34,708 nt of DNA from an uncultured Dialister sp. (GCA_900314595.1 OMVW01000017.1:1-34708), one strand, 5' to 3'; shown: positions 7,459 through 15,156, numbered from the stretch's first letter. The notes: a model not told the origin generated them from the sequence alone. Program-made: numbers and translations.

Positions 7459-7995
7459 ATGGAATTTGATCATTTACTATCTGTACGTTTTTCCTGCCGG
7501 CGTTATTCAGACGAACCTGTTTCGTCAGAAGATATTCAGAAAATTCTGGATGCGGCACAGCGTGCGCCGGTTGGTCATTTTGATTACAAACATTATGCTA
7601 TTGCTGTAGTGACGGACAAAAAGATCCTGAAGCTTCTCGCTGACCAGAATGATGAACTTTCCGGCCGGGGCGATCCTCTATATGGTGCACCGGTCCTGCT
7701 GCTCATCATGAGCGCTCCGGGGGCCAGAGAAGATTCCATCAAGCTGAATGCAGGAATCATGGCGGAACACATGCATCTCGAGGCGGAAAATCTCGGGCTC
7801 GGATCTATCTGCATTTACAGCTTTATCCGCACACTCAATGTAACCGACGGCTGCGGAGAGTATTTTAAAGCCCTTCATATGCCGGAAGGCTGGAAACCGG
7901 CTATGTCTGTGGCGGTAGGTCATACTCCGCTCAAACGCCGGGAAAGAAGGCTGGCGGCCCGGTTCCCTGTTTTCCGTGTAGACGGGGAGGAATAG
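7459..7995 (+). CDS. Nitroreductase family protein (first of a tandem pair)
   Basis: A likely FMN-dependent NAD(P)H oxidoreductase of the nitroreductase fold, 178 residues. The N-terminal FMN phosphate-binding signature is SVRFSCRRYSDEPVS, followed by ILDAAQRAPVGHFDYKHYAI; GIMAEHMHLEAENLGLGSI is the conserved helix near the flavin. Physiological substrates of such short forms are unknown. The start at 7459 follows GGGAGG with good spacing; an upstream ATG at 7390 was rejected because it lacks a ribosome site. Only eight bases separate it from a paralogue downstream, so they form an operon. Confidence 0.88.
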   Translation: MEFDHLLSVRFSCRRYSDEPVSSEDIQKILDAAQRAPVGHFDYKHYAIAVVTDKKILKLLADQNDELSGRGDPLYGAPVLLLIMSAPGAREDSIKLNAGIMAEHMHLEAENLGLGSICIYSFIRTLNVTDGCGEYFKALHMPEGWKPAMSVAVGHTPLKRRERRLAARFPVFRVDGEE

Positions 7996-8003
7996 GAGGA
8001 ATT

Positions 8004-8519
8004 ATGGAATTTGAAAAGGTACAGTCTTTAAGAAAGTCGATACGATCCTATACAAAAGAAGCGGTTTCGGAAGAAGACCGGAAGGCTTTGATTCATGCAG
8101 CCCTTACAGCTTCTGTAGGCAAGCATAACGATAAGGGTTATGTCATCGTTTCCGTGACTGACCGGAAAGTGCTGGAAAAAATAAGCACCGAAGGCGGAGA
8201 AAAGCTCGGAAGGCCGCACCTGATTTATGAAGCGCCTCTTCTTTTTCTTATCTGCCGCACAAAAGATGCTTTTGAGTACCTGGAGGATTTTGATGCAGGA
8301 ATTATCGCGGAGCACATCCATCTGAAAGCCACCGAACTGGGGCTTGGCTCCATTATCCTTTTTGGTTTTGTGCGCCACCTGGGAGCTGAGGCGGATTATC
8401 TGAAAATGCTTTCCCTTCCTGAAGGCGTTACCCCTCTTCTTGGCGTAGCTGTGGGTCATAGTCGATTAGCGGATACGCCCAGAAAAGAAGACCGCCATTT
8501 CGAAGTCATTGAACGATGA
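8004..8519 (+). CDS. Nitroreductase family protein (second of a tandem pair)
   Basis: A paralogue of the preceding gene, 171 residues, with the same order of motifs: SLRKSIRSYTKEAVSEED (FMN site), the Gly-Lys-His segment SVGKHNDKGYVIV, and GIIAEHIHLKATELGLGSI. Similarity over the last motif is high, so the pair arose by tandem duplication. Predicted cytosolic flavoprotein; nitroreductase-fold enzymes are normally dimers, so a heterodimer with the neighbour is possible. The ribosome site is TAGGAGG. A weak hairpin (8531-8548) and a terminator (8597-8629) follow. Confidence 0.87.
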   Translation: MEFEKVQSLRKSIRSYTKEAVSEEDRKALIHAALTASVGKHNDKGYVIVSVTDRKVLEKISTEGGEKLGRPHLIYEAPLLFLICRTKDAFEYLEDFDAGIIAEHIHLKATELGLGSIILFGFVRHLGAEADYLKMLSLPEGVTPLLGVAVGHSRLADTPRKEDRHFEVIER

Positions 8520-8596
8520 GAATAGTCATAAATCGGAAAATATTCCGATGGGGACTTTTAAGCGTACACGAAAATATGTAATGAAAGAATAAAGAT

Positions 8597-8629
8597 CGCA
8601 CGTCTGCCTCTCAGAACGTGCGGTTTTTT
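8597..8629 (+). terminator. Intrinsic terminator after the nitroreductase pair
   Basis: CGCACGT (8597-8603) pairs with ACGTGCG (8616-8622), followed by GTTTTTT. Confidence 0.85.
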
Positions 8630-8689
8630 ACGAGATAGGATTCCTTCATCCGGAATGAAATGGACATTTTGACAGACATAAAATAAATA

Positions 8690-8718
8690 TTGCTATTCTG
8701 TGGGAAATTTCGTATAAT
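8690..8718 (+). promoter_or_regulatory. Promoter for the S1 protein gene
   Basis: TTGCTA (8690-8695), a 17-bp spacer and TATAAT (8713-8718). A TTGACA at 8669-8674 lies further upstream but pairs only with a poor -10. Confidence 0.8.
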
Positions 8719-8767
8719 CATCTTGTATATATCCATTTAAGTTTCAAGGAGGATGCATTTTTTTCTC

Positions 8768-9343
8768 ATGGCTTTAGAAGTCGGCAATATCGTAGAGGGT
8801 ACTATCACCGGTATCGCGAAGTTCGGCGCATTTGTAGAACTGCCGGACAACAAGGTGGGTCTGGTTCACATTTCGGAAGTGGCAAATGAATATGTGAGCG
8901 ATGTAAACGATTATCTCAAGGTAAAGGACAAGGTCAAAGTAAAAGTCCTTACCATTGATGAAAAAGGAAAGATTGCCCTTTCCATCAAGCAGGCTCAGCC
9001 GGCAGATGAAAAGAAACAGGGAGTCCATGGAGGTTACGACCGTCAGGGCCGCCGTGAATTCCAGCATGGAGACCGCGGAAATTTCCAGAACCGTGAGAAT
9101 CATCGTCCTTTCCATAGAGAAGAAGAAAACTTCCATGAGGAAGATTTTGAGGCAGCCCGTCCGGAAAGAAGGGAATACGGCCGCTCTTTCGACCGTCCTT
9201 TCCATGGGGCCAGAAGAGAAGCTCCGGCATCTTTTGAAGACAAGCTTTCCCGCTTCCTGAAGGACAGCGATGAAAGACTTCTTGATCTGAAGCGCAATGT
9301 GGAATCCAAGAGAGGCGGCAGGGGTGCACGCCGTTCTGACTGA
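8768..9343 (+). CDS. S1-domain RNA-binding protein (YabR type)
   Basis: One S1 RNA-binding domain fills residues 1-75: MALEVGNIVEGTITGIAKFG, then GLVHISEVANEYV and VKVKVLTIDEKGKIALSIKQ. The rest (about 85-190) is a low-complexity, highly charged tail rich in Arg, Glu, His, Phe and Gly, ending RGGRGARRSD, likely disordered and able to bind RNA. Place and type match YabR of Bacillus, upstream of tilS-hpt-ftsH. Homology favours ATG 8768, although the AAGGAGG at 8746-8752 is 15 bases away; ATG 8753 directly abuts it and would add five residues (MHFFL). The role is probably in translation or RNA stability, but unproven. Confidence 0.88.
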   Translation: MALEVGNIVEGTITGIAKFGAFVELPDNKVGLVHISEVANEYVSDVNDYLKVKDKVKVKVLTIDEKGKIALSIKQAQPADEKKQGVHGGYDRQGRREFQHGDRGNFQNRENHRPFHREEENFHEEDFEAARPERREYGRSFDRPFHGARREAPASFEDKLSRFLKDSDERLLDLKRNVESKRGGRGARRSD

Positions 9344-9350
9344 TTCGTGA

Positions 9351-9382
9351 AAAAAGGGGCTGTGATCCGGCCTCTCTTTTTT
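9351..9382 (+). terminator. Probable intrinsic terminator after the S1 gene
   Basis: AGGGGC (9355-9360) pairs with GCCTCT (9370-9375, one G-U pair), preceded by A and followed by CTTTTTT. The stem is short, so read-through to the Ppx/GppA gene is plausible. Confidence 0.6.
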
Positions 9383-9470
9383 GTAGGAAGCAGACCCGTA
9401 TTATCTTGTTGGTAAAAGGGATTCATGGAACTGTTCGGGAACAAATACTTATAGATTGCAGGAGGCACTC

Positions 9471-10385
9471 ATGCGTGCGATTATTGATATCGGTACCAAT
9501 TCTGTCCGTCTTCTCATTGCTGAGAAAGATGATAAGGAGAACTGGAAGGTCCTCTTCAAAGACCTTCGCAGTACCAGGCTTGGTGAAGGAATGACCGACC
9601 GGGCGTATATCGGGGAGGGACCGAAAGAAAGAACACTGAAAGCCATCGAGGAATTCGTGGCGAAAGCCCGTCTGGAAGGGGCCGGTGAAATATATGCCTA
9701 TGGCACCTCTATTGTAAGGGATGCTGCCAATGGCGGAGAATTCACCGACGAAGTGACTTCGGCTACCGGTGTGCCTGTCCGTATCCTTACAGGAAAAGAA
9801 GAGGCTTATTACAGTTACATCGGTGCAGCCGGCACGCCATCCGTAGTGACGGCAGTTGTAGATATCGGCGGAGGTTCCACGGAATTCTGTATGGGCTTCG
9901 GACCGGATATCGGTATGCGACACAGCTTCCGCCTCGGCTGCGTACGCTGCTCGAAACAGTTTGATACCACTACGCTTCGGGGGCTGGCAGAATTGAAAAA
10001 GCACTGCTTTGCCCTGTTCCGCGAAACAGACCTCATGGATGCTATGAAAAACGTACGCCGCTGGATCGGCGTGGGCGGCACAGTGACTTCGCTGGCCTCC
10101 ATGCTGCAGGAACTGGAAGTTTATGATACCGAAAAAGTTCAGGATTACGTGATCCATCAGGAAGATGTGCATGACCTCATGATGAAGCTCTATAAAATGT
10201 CCTATGATGAGCGGTGTCACATTACCGGCCTCATGCCTTCCAGGGCAGACATCATTGTGGCCGGTCTTGCCATACTGGATGCCATTATGGAATATTTTGC
10301 CCTGCCGGAAATCATGGTAAGCGACCGGGACCTGTCAGAAGGTCTTCTGGATGCGGATGTACTGAAACCAAACGAGGATAAATGA
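9471..10385 (+). CDS. Ppx/GppA family phosphatase (exopolyphosphatase or pppGpp phosphohydrolase)
   Basis: A 304-residue single-unit member of the actin-fold Ppx/GppA family, which releases phosphate from polyphosphate or converts pppGpp to ppGpp; sequence alone does not separate the two. Motifs: MRAIIDIGTNSVRLLIAE (phosphate 1), AYGTSIVRDAANGGEF, VVDIGGGSTEFCMGF (phosphate 2), WIGVGGTVTSLASM. It lacks the long C-terminal helical domain of the 500-residue enzymes. The start follows CAGGAGG; ATG 9456 lies before that site and was not chosen. The stop overlaps the tilS start (ATGA), so the two are translationally coupled. It occupies the place of spoIIE in the Bacillus order. Confidence 0.9.
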   Translation: MRAIIDIGTNSVRLLIAEKDDKENWKVLFKDLRSTRLGEGMTDRAYIGEGPKERTLKAIEEFVAKARLEGAGEIYAYGTSIVRDAANGGEFTDEVTSATGVPVRILTGKEEAYYSYIGAAGTPSVVTAVVDIGGGSTEFCMGFGPDIGMRHSFRLGCVRCSKQFDTTTLRGLAELKKHCFALFRETDLMDAMKNVRRWIGVGGTVTSLASMLQELEVYDTEKVQDYVIHQEDVHDLMMKLYKMSYDERCHITGLMPSRADIIVAGLAILDAIMEYFALPEIMVSDRDLSEGLLDADVLKPNEDK

Positions 10386-11866
10386 AAAAAGAAATTTTTC
10401 TGAAGAAGGTGCTCTCCTTTGCCCGCGAGAATGGTCTGTGGCGTGAGGGAGACCGGATTCTTGCCGCTGTTTCCGGCGGTCCTGATTCCCTGGGCCTTCT
10501 TCTTTTTCTTAATGAAATCAGGGAGAGGGAACATATCACTCTCGGCTGCTGCTGCGTCAATCATCACTTGAGAGATGCTGCAGAAGAAGAAACAGAGATG
10601 GTTAGGAACATCTGCCTGAAACTTTCCATTCCGTTCTGGAGGAAAGACGTGGATGTGCTGAAAGCCTGCTCCGAAAAAAAGGAATCCCTGGAAACCATGG
10701 CCAGAGAGCTTCGATATCAGGTTCTTGGAGAAGTGATGGAGAAGGAAAATTTCAATCTCCTCGCCGTGGCCCACCATAAGGATGACCAGATGGAAACGAT
10801 CCTTTTCCGCCTGCTTCGCGGAAGCGGAATCAGGGGACTTGGAGGGATCCGTCCGAAAGCGGGAAATCGCATCCGTCCTTTCCTTTGCGTGACAAAGGAA
10901 GAAGTTGGTGAGTTTATTTCATACTGGCCTTTCAATCCTGCTCATGATGAAACCAATGACATTCCGGATGCCGCAAGAAATAAAATCCGTCTCCTGCTGG
11001 TACCACGCCTTCTTTCCTGCAACCCGAATCTCAGGGAAACACTGTCCAGAATGGCAGAGAACGCTTCGGATGATGAGGATTATCTGGAAAAGGCAGCAGA
11101 GAAAGAGGAAATTTATTTCAGAAAAGCAGGCGAAAGCCTTTTTTATCCTCTTGACCATTTTCTTACTCTTCATCCTGCCATCAAGAGGCGTATCCTGATT
11201 TCCGCAATTAAACGGGAAAGCGGAAGGGCACCGGATGCAGAAGGGGTGGAGCGGTTCCGAAAGCTTGCGGTCAATGGTAAAAAAGGACGTACTTCCGAAT
11301 CCGGTACCGTAATGGAAAAGGCAGGCGGAATGCTCTGCTTCCACAAAGGCAGTACCCGTGAAGGAGCCGAATTGGAAGTATCCGATTATTTCCGCCTGAT
11401 TTATGAAAATTGGTCGGAAAAATCAAAACACATTACAGGTAAAACTGGTATAATAAGATGTACAGCCCTTGAAACGGGAATGGGCATTTTTTCTCTTACA
11501 ATCAGGCAGCTGGAAAAACCGGTTTCCACGGGGAAAAATGAGCTGCTTCTGGATGGAGACCGGGCGGGTTTCCTGCACCTCCGGAAGGCATCGGCAAAGG
11601 ACTATATGGAGCCAAATGGGATGGAAGGAAGCAAGACCGTTTTTTCCATCCTTCAGGAAAAACGGATTCCTGCAGCCCTTCGTCACGAATGGCCCGTAGT
11701 GGCTGATGAAAATCATATTTACTGGACCTGCTTTCTGCGGGGAAGCCGTTTCGCCCGGCCTGACCGGGGTACAAAGAATTTTCTGCTTCTTACACTGGAG
11801 TGGAAAGAAAAGGAGAATAAACATGGAAAATCTCGGGAAAGATATAAAGACAGTCCTGATTACTAA
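10382..11866 (+). CDS. tilS: tRNA(Ile)-lysidine synthetase
   Basis: Attaches lysine to C34 of the CAU-anticodon tRNA-Ile with ATP, so that it reads AUA codons; essential in most bacteria. The N-type PP-loop motif is AVSGGPDSLGLL (near residue 30). Other conserved blocks are NHHLRDAAEEETEMVRN and VAHHKDDQMETILFRLLRG. Residues from about 215 form the linker and TilS C-terminal domains, with IPAALRHEWPVVADEN near the end. At 494 residues it matches the long Bacillus form. It overlaps the preceding gene by four bases and runs 44 bases into hpt, an unusually long overlap whose final residues are probably not conserved. Confidence 0.94.
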   Translation: MKKEIFLKKVLSFARENGLWREGDRILAAVSGGPDSLGLLLFLNEIREREHITLGCCCVNHHLRDAAEEETEMVRNICLKLSIPFWRKDVDVLKACSEKKESLETMARELRYQVLGEVMEKENFNLLAVAHHKDDQMETILFRLLRGSGIRGLGGIRPKAGNRIRPFLCVTKEEVGEFISYWPFNPAHDETNDIPDAARNKIRLLLVPRLLSCNPNLRETLSRMAENASDDEDYLEKAAEKEEIYFRKAGESLFYPLDHFLTLHPAIKRRILISAIKRESGRAPDAEGVERFRKLAVNGKKGRTSESGTVMEKAGGMLCFHKGSTREGAELEVSDYFRLIYENWSEKSKHITGKTGIIRCTALETGMGIFSLTIRQLEKPVSTGKNELLLDGDRAGFLHLRKASAKDYMEPNGMEGSKTVFSILQEKRIPAALRHEWPVVADENHIYWTCFLRGSRFARPDRGTKNFLLLTLEWKEKENKHGKSRERYKDSPDY

Positions 11867-12374
11867 GGAAGAACTTCAGAAACGGGTCAAAGAAATCGGC
11901 GCTGAAATCACGAAAGATTATGCCGGACGGAATGTAGTGCTTGTAGGCATCCTGAAAGGAGCCATGCCTTTCCTTTGTGACCTGATGAGGGAAATTGATC
12001 TTCCCGTTACCCTGGATACCATGGTGGTTTCCAGCTATGGAAGCGGTACCATTTCCAGCGGTCATGTGAATATCAAAAAAGATCTGGACAAAGATATCCG
12101 GGGGAAAGATGTCATTATTGTGGAAGATATCATCGATACCGGAATCACCATGAATGCCCTTGTACCGCTCCTGAAAGAAAGAGGAGCATCTTCTGTAGAA
12201 CTGGCCATCTGTCTCAATAAAAAAGAAAGACGGGTCAAAGATGTGGCTGTGAAATACATCGGATTTGATATTCCCGATGAATTTATCGTGGGCTACGGCT
12301 GCGATTATGCCGAAAAATACAGAAATCTTCCGGACGTCTGCGTGCTGGATCCTAAAGTGTATACGAAAGCCTGA
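11823..12374 (+). CDS. hpt: Hypoxanthine(-guanine) phosphoribosyltransferase
   Basis: Salvages hypoxanthine and guanine with PRPP to IMP and GMP. The product has 183 residues, the usual length. The PRPP loop is VIIVEDIIDTGITM, and the N-terminal block VLVGILKGAMPFLCDLMR and DEFIVGYGCDYAEKYRNLP are typical of the bacterial enzyme. The start at 11823 follows AAGGAG at 11811-11816 and lies inside the end of tilS, in the same tilS-hpt-ftsH order as Bacillus hprT. In-frame ATG 11706 lies deep in tilS and was rejected. It complements the de novo purine operon further along the window. Confidence 0.95.
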   Translation: MENLGKDIKTVLITKEELQKRVKEIGAEITKDYAGRNVVLVGILKGAMPFLCDLMREIDLPVTLDTMVVSSYGSGTISSGHVNIKKDLDKDIRGKDVIIVEDIIDTGITMNALVPLLKERGASSVELAICLNKKERRVKDVAVKYIGFDIPDEFIVGYGCDYAEKYRNLPDVCVLDPKVYTKA

Positions 12375-12444
12375 TTTTCTTTTCTCCTCTGTCTAATCGG
12401 GAGAGTCCGTCCTTTTGGGGAAGGACACAATTTAATAAATTTTA

Positions 12445-12473
12445 TTGATTAAAGTTTGAAAAAATGGTAAAAT
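12445..12473 (+). promoter_or_regulatory. Promoter for ftsH
   Basis: TTGATT (12445-12450), a 17-bp spacer and TAAAAT (12468-12473). A hairpin GTCCTT/AAGGAC (12409-12426) without a T-run lies between hpt and this promoter. Confidence 0.7.
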
Positions 12474-12557
12474 AAATAACTAATTCAAAGCTTTCTATTT
12501 AACGGGGTGGGAACCTGTTTAAATGGGATTATTACCGCTGAGAGAAGGAGGAACATA

Positions 12558-14468
12558 TTGAATAAATTTATCAAGAATGTGGCGCTTTATGTGCTTCTGA
12601 TTATAGTTGCCGTGTCCATATTCAATACCTTTGTCCATCCCCAGGAAAAGCATACGGAAATCAGCTACACCGATTTTATTACCCAGGTGGAGAAGAAAAA
12701 CGTATCCTCTATTGAAATGACAAACAATGCAGTAGTCGGCAAGATGAAAGATGGCACAGAATTTGCCACCTATATTCCTGACAATGACACCCAGCTTCTT
12801 GGCAAACTGGAGGACAACAATGTTTCCATTACTGCCAAACCGCCGGAACAGCCTTCCTGGTGGATGAGCCTCCTGTCAAACCTGCTTCCTATTGTTATCC
12901 TTATTGCCGTATGGTTCTGGATGATGAACCAGACCCAGGGCGGCGGCGGACGTGTCATGAGCTTTGGCAAATCCAAGGCTAAAATGACCGGTGAAGGCCA
13001 GATTCATGTGACTTTCAACGATGTGGCCGGCGAAGATGAAGCAAAAGAAGAACTCTCCGAAGTGGTGGATTTCCTGAAAAATCCGGGACGTTACACCGCT
13101 ATCGGCGCTAAAATCCCGAAGGGCGTCCTCCTTGTAGGACCTCCTGGTACAGGCAAGACCCTTCTGGCCAAAGCGGTAGCCGGAGAAGCAAAGGTTCCAT
13201 TTTTCTCCATTTCCGGCTCTGACTTTGTAGAAATGTTTGTCGGTGTAGGCGCATCCCGCGTACGCGACCTTTTCTCCCAGGCAAAAAAGAATGCTCCCTG
13301 TATCGTATTCATCGATGAAATCGATGCCGTAGGCCGTCAGCGCGGAAGCGGACTTGGCGGCGGTCATGATGAACGTGAACAGACACTGAACCAGCTCCTT
13401 GTCGAGATGGACGGTTTCGGTTCCAATGAAGGCATCATTACCCTGGCAGCAACGAACCGTCCGGATATCCTGGACCCGGCACTTCTCCGTCCGGGCCGTT
13501 TCGACCGGCGCGTAGTTGTGGGTACGCCGGATCTTCGCGGGCGTATTGCCATTCTCCGGGTTCATGCGAAAAATAAGCCGCTTGAACCGGATGTGGACCT
13601 GCCGACCATTGCGAAGAAAGTTCCGGGATTTACCGGGGCAGATCTTGCCAATATGCTGAACGAAGCAGCCCTGATGGCTGCCAGAGCGAACAGGAAGACC
13701 ATTTCCATGTCCGATTTGGAGGAAGCTTCTGAAAAAGTTTCCTATGGCCCTGAAAGAAAGAGCCACAAGGTGAATGACGACGAAAAGAAACTGACCGCAT
13801 ATCATGAATCCGGCCATGCCATTATGGCTACTCTCCTGAAAGATGCGGATCCGGTACATAAAGTCACCATCATTCCGAGAGGCCAGGCAGGCGGCTATAC
13901 CATGATGCTGCCTCATGAGGAACGATCCTTCATTACCAAATCCCATCTCCTTGCCCAGATCCGCGTAGCTCTTGGCGGAAGGTGCGCAGAAAAAATCATT
14001 TTCAATGAAATTTCCAGCGGCGCTTCCGGCGACCTCCAGCAGGTGACCGCCATTCTTCGCAAGATGATTATGGAATGGGGCATGAGCGACCGCCTGGGGC
14101 CCATGATTTTCGGGGAACATCAGGAGCAGATTTTCCTTGGAAAGCAGCTTGGCTCTGAAAGAAACTACGGGGAAACCGTGGCAACCATTATTGATGAAGA
14201 AATGCATAAATACCTGGATGAAGCTTACAATGATACCATGCAGATGCTGACAGACAACCTGCCGGTACTTCATGCCATGGCCAAGGCACTGATGGAAGTG
14301 GAAACCATCAACCATACTCAGGTAGAGAATCTTTTCAAATATCATTCCATCTATGCGCCGGGCGACGAACCGGACAAGAATCTACCGCCGGCCGATGACA
14401 ATAATGCACCGCTGCCGCCGATTCCGCCGGATACCACAAGCCCTCTGCCTCCTGTATTTGGAGACTGA
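12558..14468 (+). CDS. ftsH: ATP-dependent zinc metalloprotease FtsH
   Basis: A membrane-anchored AAA+ protease that degrades unassembled or damaged membrane proteins and selected regulators. TTG 12558 follows AAGGAGG by six bases and gives 636 residues. Layout: first membrane helix about residues 5-26 (VALYVLLIIVAVSIF), an extracytoplasmic domain to about 100, second helix (LLPIVILIAVWFWMM), Walker A GPPGTGKT at 194-201, Walker B CIVFIDEIDA, the second region of homology around NRPDILDPALLRPGRFDRR, and the zinc site HESGH at 416-420. The end is a Pro-rich tail (APLPPIPPDTTSPLPP). It has its own promoter and terminator. Confidence 0.97.
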   Translation: MNKFIKNVALYVLLIIVAVSIFNTFVHPQEKHTEISYTDFITQVEKKNVSSIEMTNNAVVGKMKDGTEFATYIPDNDTQLLGKLEDNNVSITAKPPEQPSWWMSLLSNLLPIVILIAVWFWMMNQTQGGGGRVMSFGKSKAKMTGEGQIHVTFNDVAGEDEAKEELSEVVDFLKNPGRYTAIGAKIPKGVLLVGPPGTGKTLLAKAVAGEAKVPFFSISGSDFVEMFVGVGASRVRDLFSQAKKNAPCIVFIDEIDAVGRQRGSGLGGGHDEREQTLNQLLVEMDGFGSNEGIITLAATNRPDILDPALLRPGRFDRRVVVGTPDLRGRIAILRVHAKNKPLEPDVDLPTIAKKVPGFTGADLANMLNEAALMAARANRKTISMSDLEEASEKVSYGPERKSHKVNDDEKKLTAYHESGHAIMATLLKDADPVHKVTIIPRGQAGGYTMMLPHEERSFITKSHLLAQIRVALGGRCAEKIIFNEISSGASGDLQQVTAILRKMIMEWGMSDRLGPMIFGEHQEQIFLGKQLGSERNYGETVATIIDEEMHKYLDEAYNDTMQMLTDNLPVLHAMAKALMEVETINHTQVENLFKYHSIYAPGDEPDKNLPPADDNNAPLPPIPPDTTSPLPPVFGD

Positions 14469-14478
14469 TACGTACAAG

Positions 14479-14515
14479 AAAGGAACCCTGCTTCTTTGGA
14501 TGGGGTTCCTTTTTG
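14479..14515 (+). terminator. Intrinsic terminator after ftsH
   Basis: AAGGAACCC (14480-14488) pairs with GGGTTCCTT (14503-14511), followed by further T residues. Confidence 0.9.
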
Positions 14516-14561
14516 ATTTACGGCCCGGAATATTTTTTATTCCAAAAATGTAATTACCATC

Positions 14562-14590
14562 TTGACATCGTTTTTCATTCGTGTTAAAGT
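14562..14590 (+). promoter_or_regulatory. Promoter of T-box leader 1
   Basis: TTGACA (14562-14567), a 17-bp spacer and TAAAGT (14585-14590). Confidence 0.8.
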
Positions 14591-14599
14591 ATGGTCAAT

Positions 14600-14851
14600 A
14601 AAACGATGAAGAAAAGAGTAGGCATCTGATGACGGTCAAGCGAGTCCGGAGAGTGAAAGCGGATACGGATAGGATACTGAAGTGCATTTCCGAGTTTGAG
14701 AGGTTGAAAGTAAAGTAGGTCTCTCCGGGAGCTCCCGATACAGAGTTGCGGGTTTGATAGAACCTTACAAGGTGTATCCTGGTGACAGGTACATGAAATT
14801 GGGTGGAAACACGAAGCTTGGCTCTCGTCCCTATAGGGACGAGAGTTTTTT
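14600..14851 (+). promoter_or_regulatory. T-box riboswitch 1, probable tRNA-Cys specificity
   Basis: A tRNA-sensing leader that reads through its terminator when the cognate tRNA is uncharged. Visible parts: the stem I apical region with TCCG/CGGA enclosing GAGAGTGAAAG (14645-14662); the presumed specifier TGC at 14683-14685 in GAAGTGCATTTCCGAG; the T-box core GGTGGAAACACG (14802-14813); and a terminator with a 10-bp stem (14822-14831 with 14836-14845) and TTTTTT. The acceptor-pairing TGGA calls for a tRNA ending UCCA, which fits the U73 discriminator of tRNA-Cys. One base of the T-box core differs from leader 2 (A for C at 14809). The specifier assignment is inference from shared position and context. 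Confidence 0.88.
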
Positions 14852-14873
14852 GATTTCTTGAGAAGAAAGGACG

Positions 14874-14990
14874 ATGAACATGGGCAAGCTGATTGCAAAA
14901 GAACTGGACGAACTGAAATGGGGTCTGGCCGGCTGCCTGCTCTTCATCGGTATTTCTTCTCCTGCATTTCATCAGTTTTATAAGAAATAA
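14874..14990 (+). CDS. 38-residue predicted membrane microprotein under T-box control
   Basis: A small reading frame directly after the T-box terminator, with AGAAAGGA a few bases upstream of ATG 14874 (a second ATG, codon 3, is possible). The product starts MNMGKLIAKELDELKWG, continues into a hydrophobic stretch LAGCLLFIGISSPAF and ends HQFYKK. This suggests an amphipathic N-terminal helix, one membrane segment and a positively charged end. I know no family for it. That a full T-box precedes it, and that it has a start, ribosome site and membrane-type composition, argue it is real; homologues were not checked. It contains one Cys, and the T-box appears to sense tRNA-Cys. The same transcript runs on into a folded noncoding stretch. 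Confidence 0.6.
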   Translation: MNMGKLIAKELDELKWGLAGCLLFIGISSPAFHQFYKK

Positions 14991-14996
14991 GGTAAT

Positions 14997-15122
14997 GACT
15001 GACAGGGATCGGAGAGAATCCCCGCAATTGCGGCAGGCGGGGCACGGAAGGTTCCAGCCGCCGGTTCTCGAAGACGCTGATCAGACAATGTAAGGAGCGG
15101 AAACCATCGGTTCTGCATCCAC
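14997..15122 (+). ncRNA. Unidentified folded RNA element downstream of the microprotein
   Basis: A three-way junction can be drawn by eye. The closing helix is GAGAA(T)CC 15014-15021 with GGTTCTC 15063-15069. One arm is CCGC-AATT-GCGG (15022-15033). The second is GGCGG 15036-15040 with CCGCC 15058-15062, with inner GGA/TCC. A conserved-looking purine-rich segment follows, containing the palindrome CTGATCAG and GGAGCGGAAACC, and then a 13-bp terminator. It looks like a riboswitch aptamer plus expression platform, or a structured 3' UTR/sRNA. I compared it mentally with cobalamin, SAM, TPP, FMN, glycine, lysine, M-box, c-di-GMP, THF and ykkC consensus sequences and found no convincing match. 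Confidence 0.45.
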
Positions 15123-15123
15123 C

Positions 15124-15156
15124 GGCGTTCACGGGCAAAGCCTGTGAACGCCTTTT
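15124..15156 (+). terminator. Strong intrinsic terminator
   Basis: A 13-bp stem (15124-15136 with 15140-15152, one G-U pair), loop AAA, then TTTT. It ends the T-box 1 transcript or acts as the expression platform of the folded RNA before it. Confidence 0.88.

Noticed and set aside
12876..14345. 489-codon minus-strand frame opposite ftsH
   Set aside because: Shadow of ftsH; the real frame carries Walker and HESGH motifs.
14997..15156. Cobalamin riboswitch
   Set aside because: Pieces such as GAATCCCCGC and GGAAGG recall it, but the B12-box and the CCACTG element are absent, so the call could not be supported.
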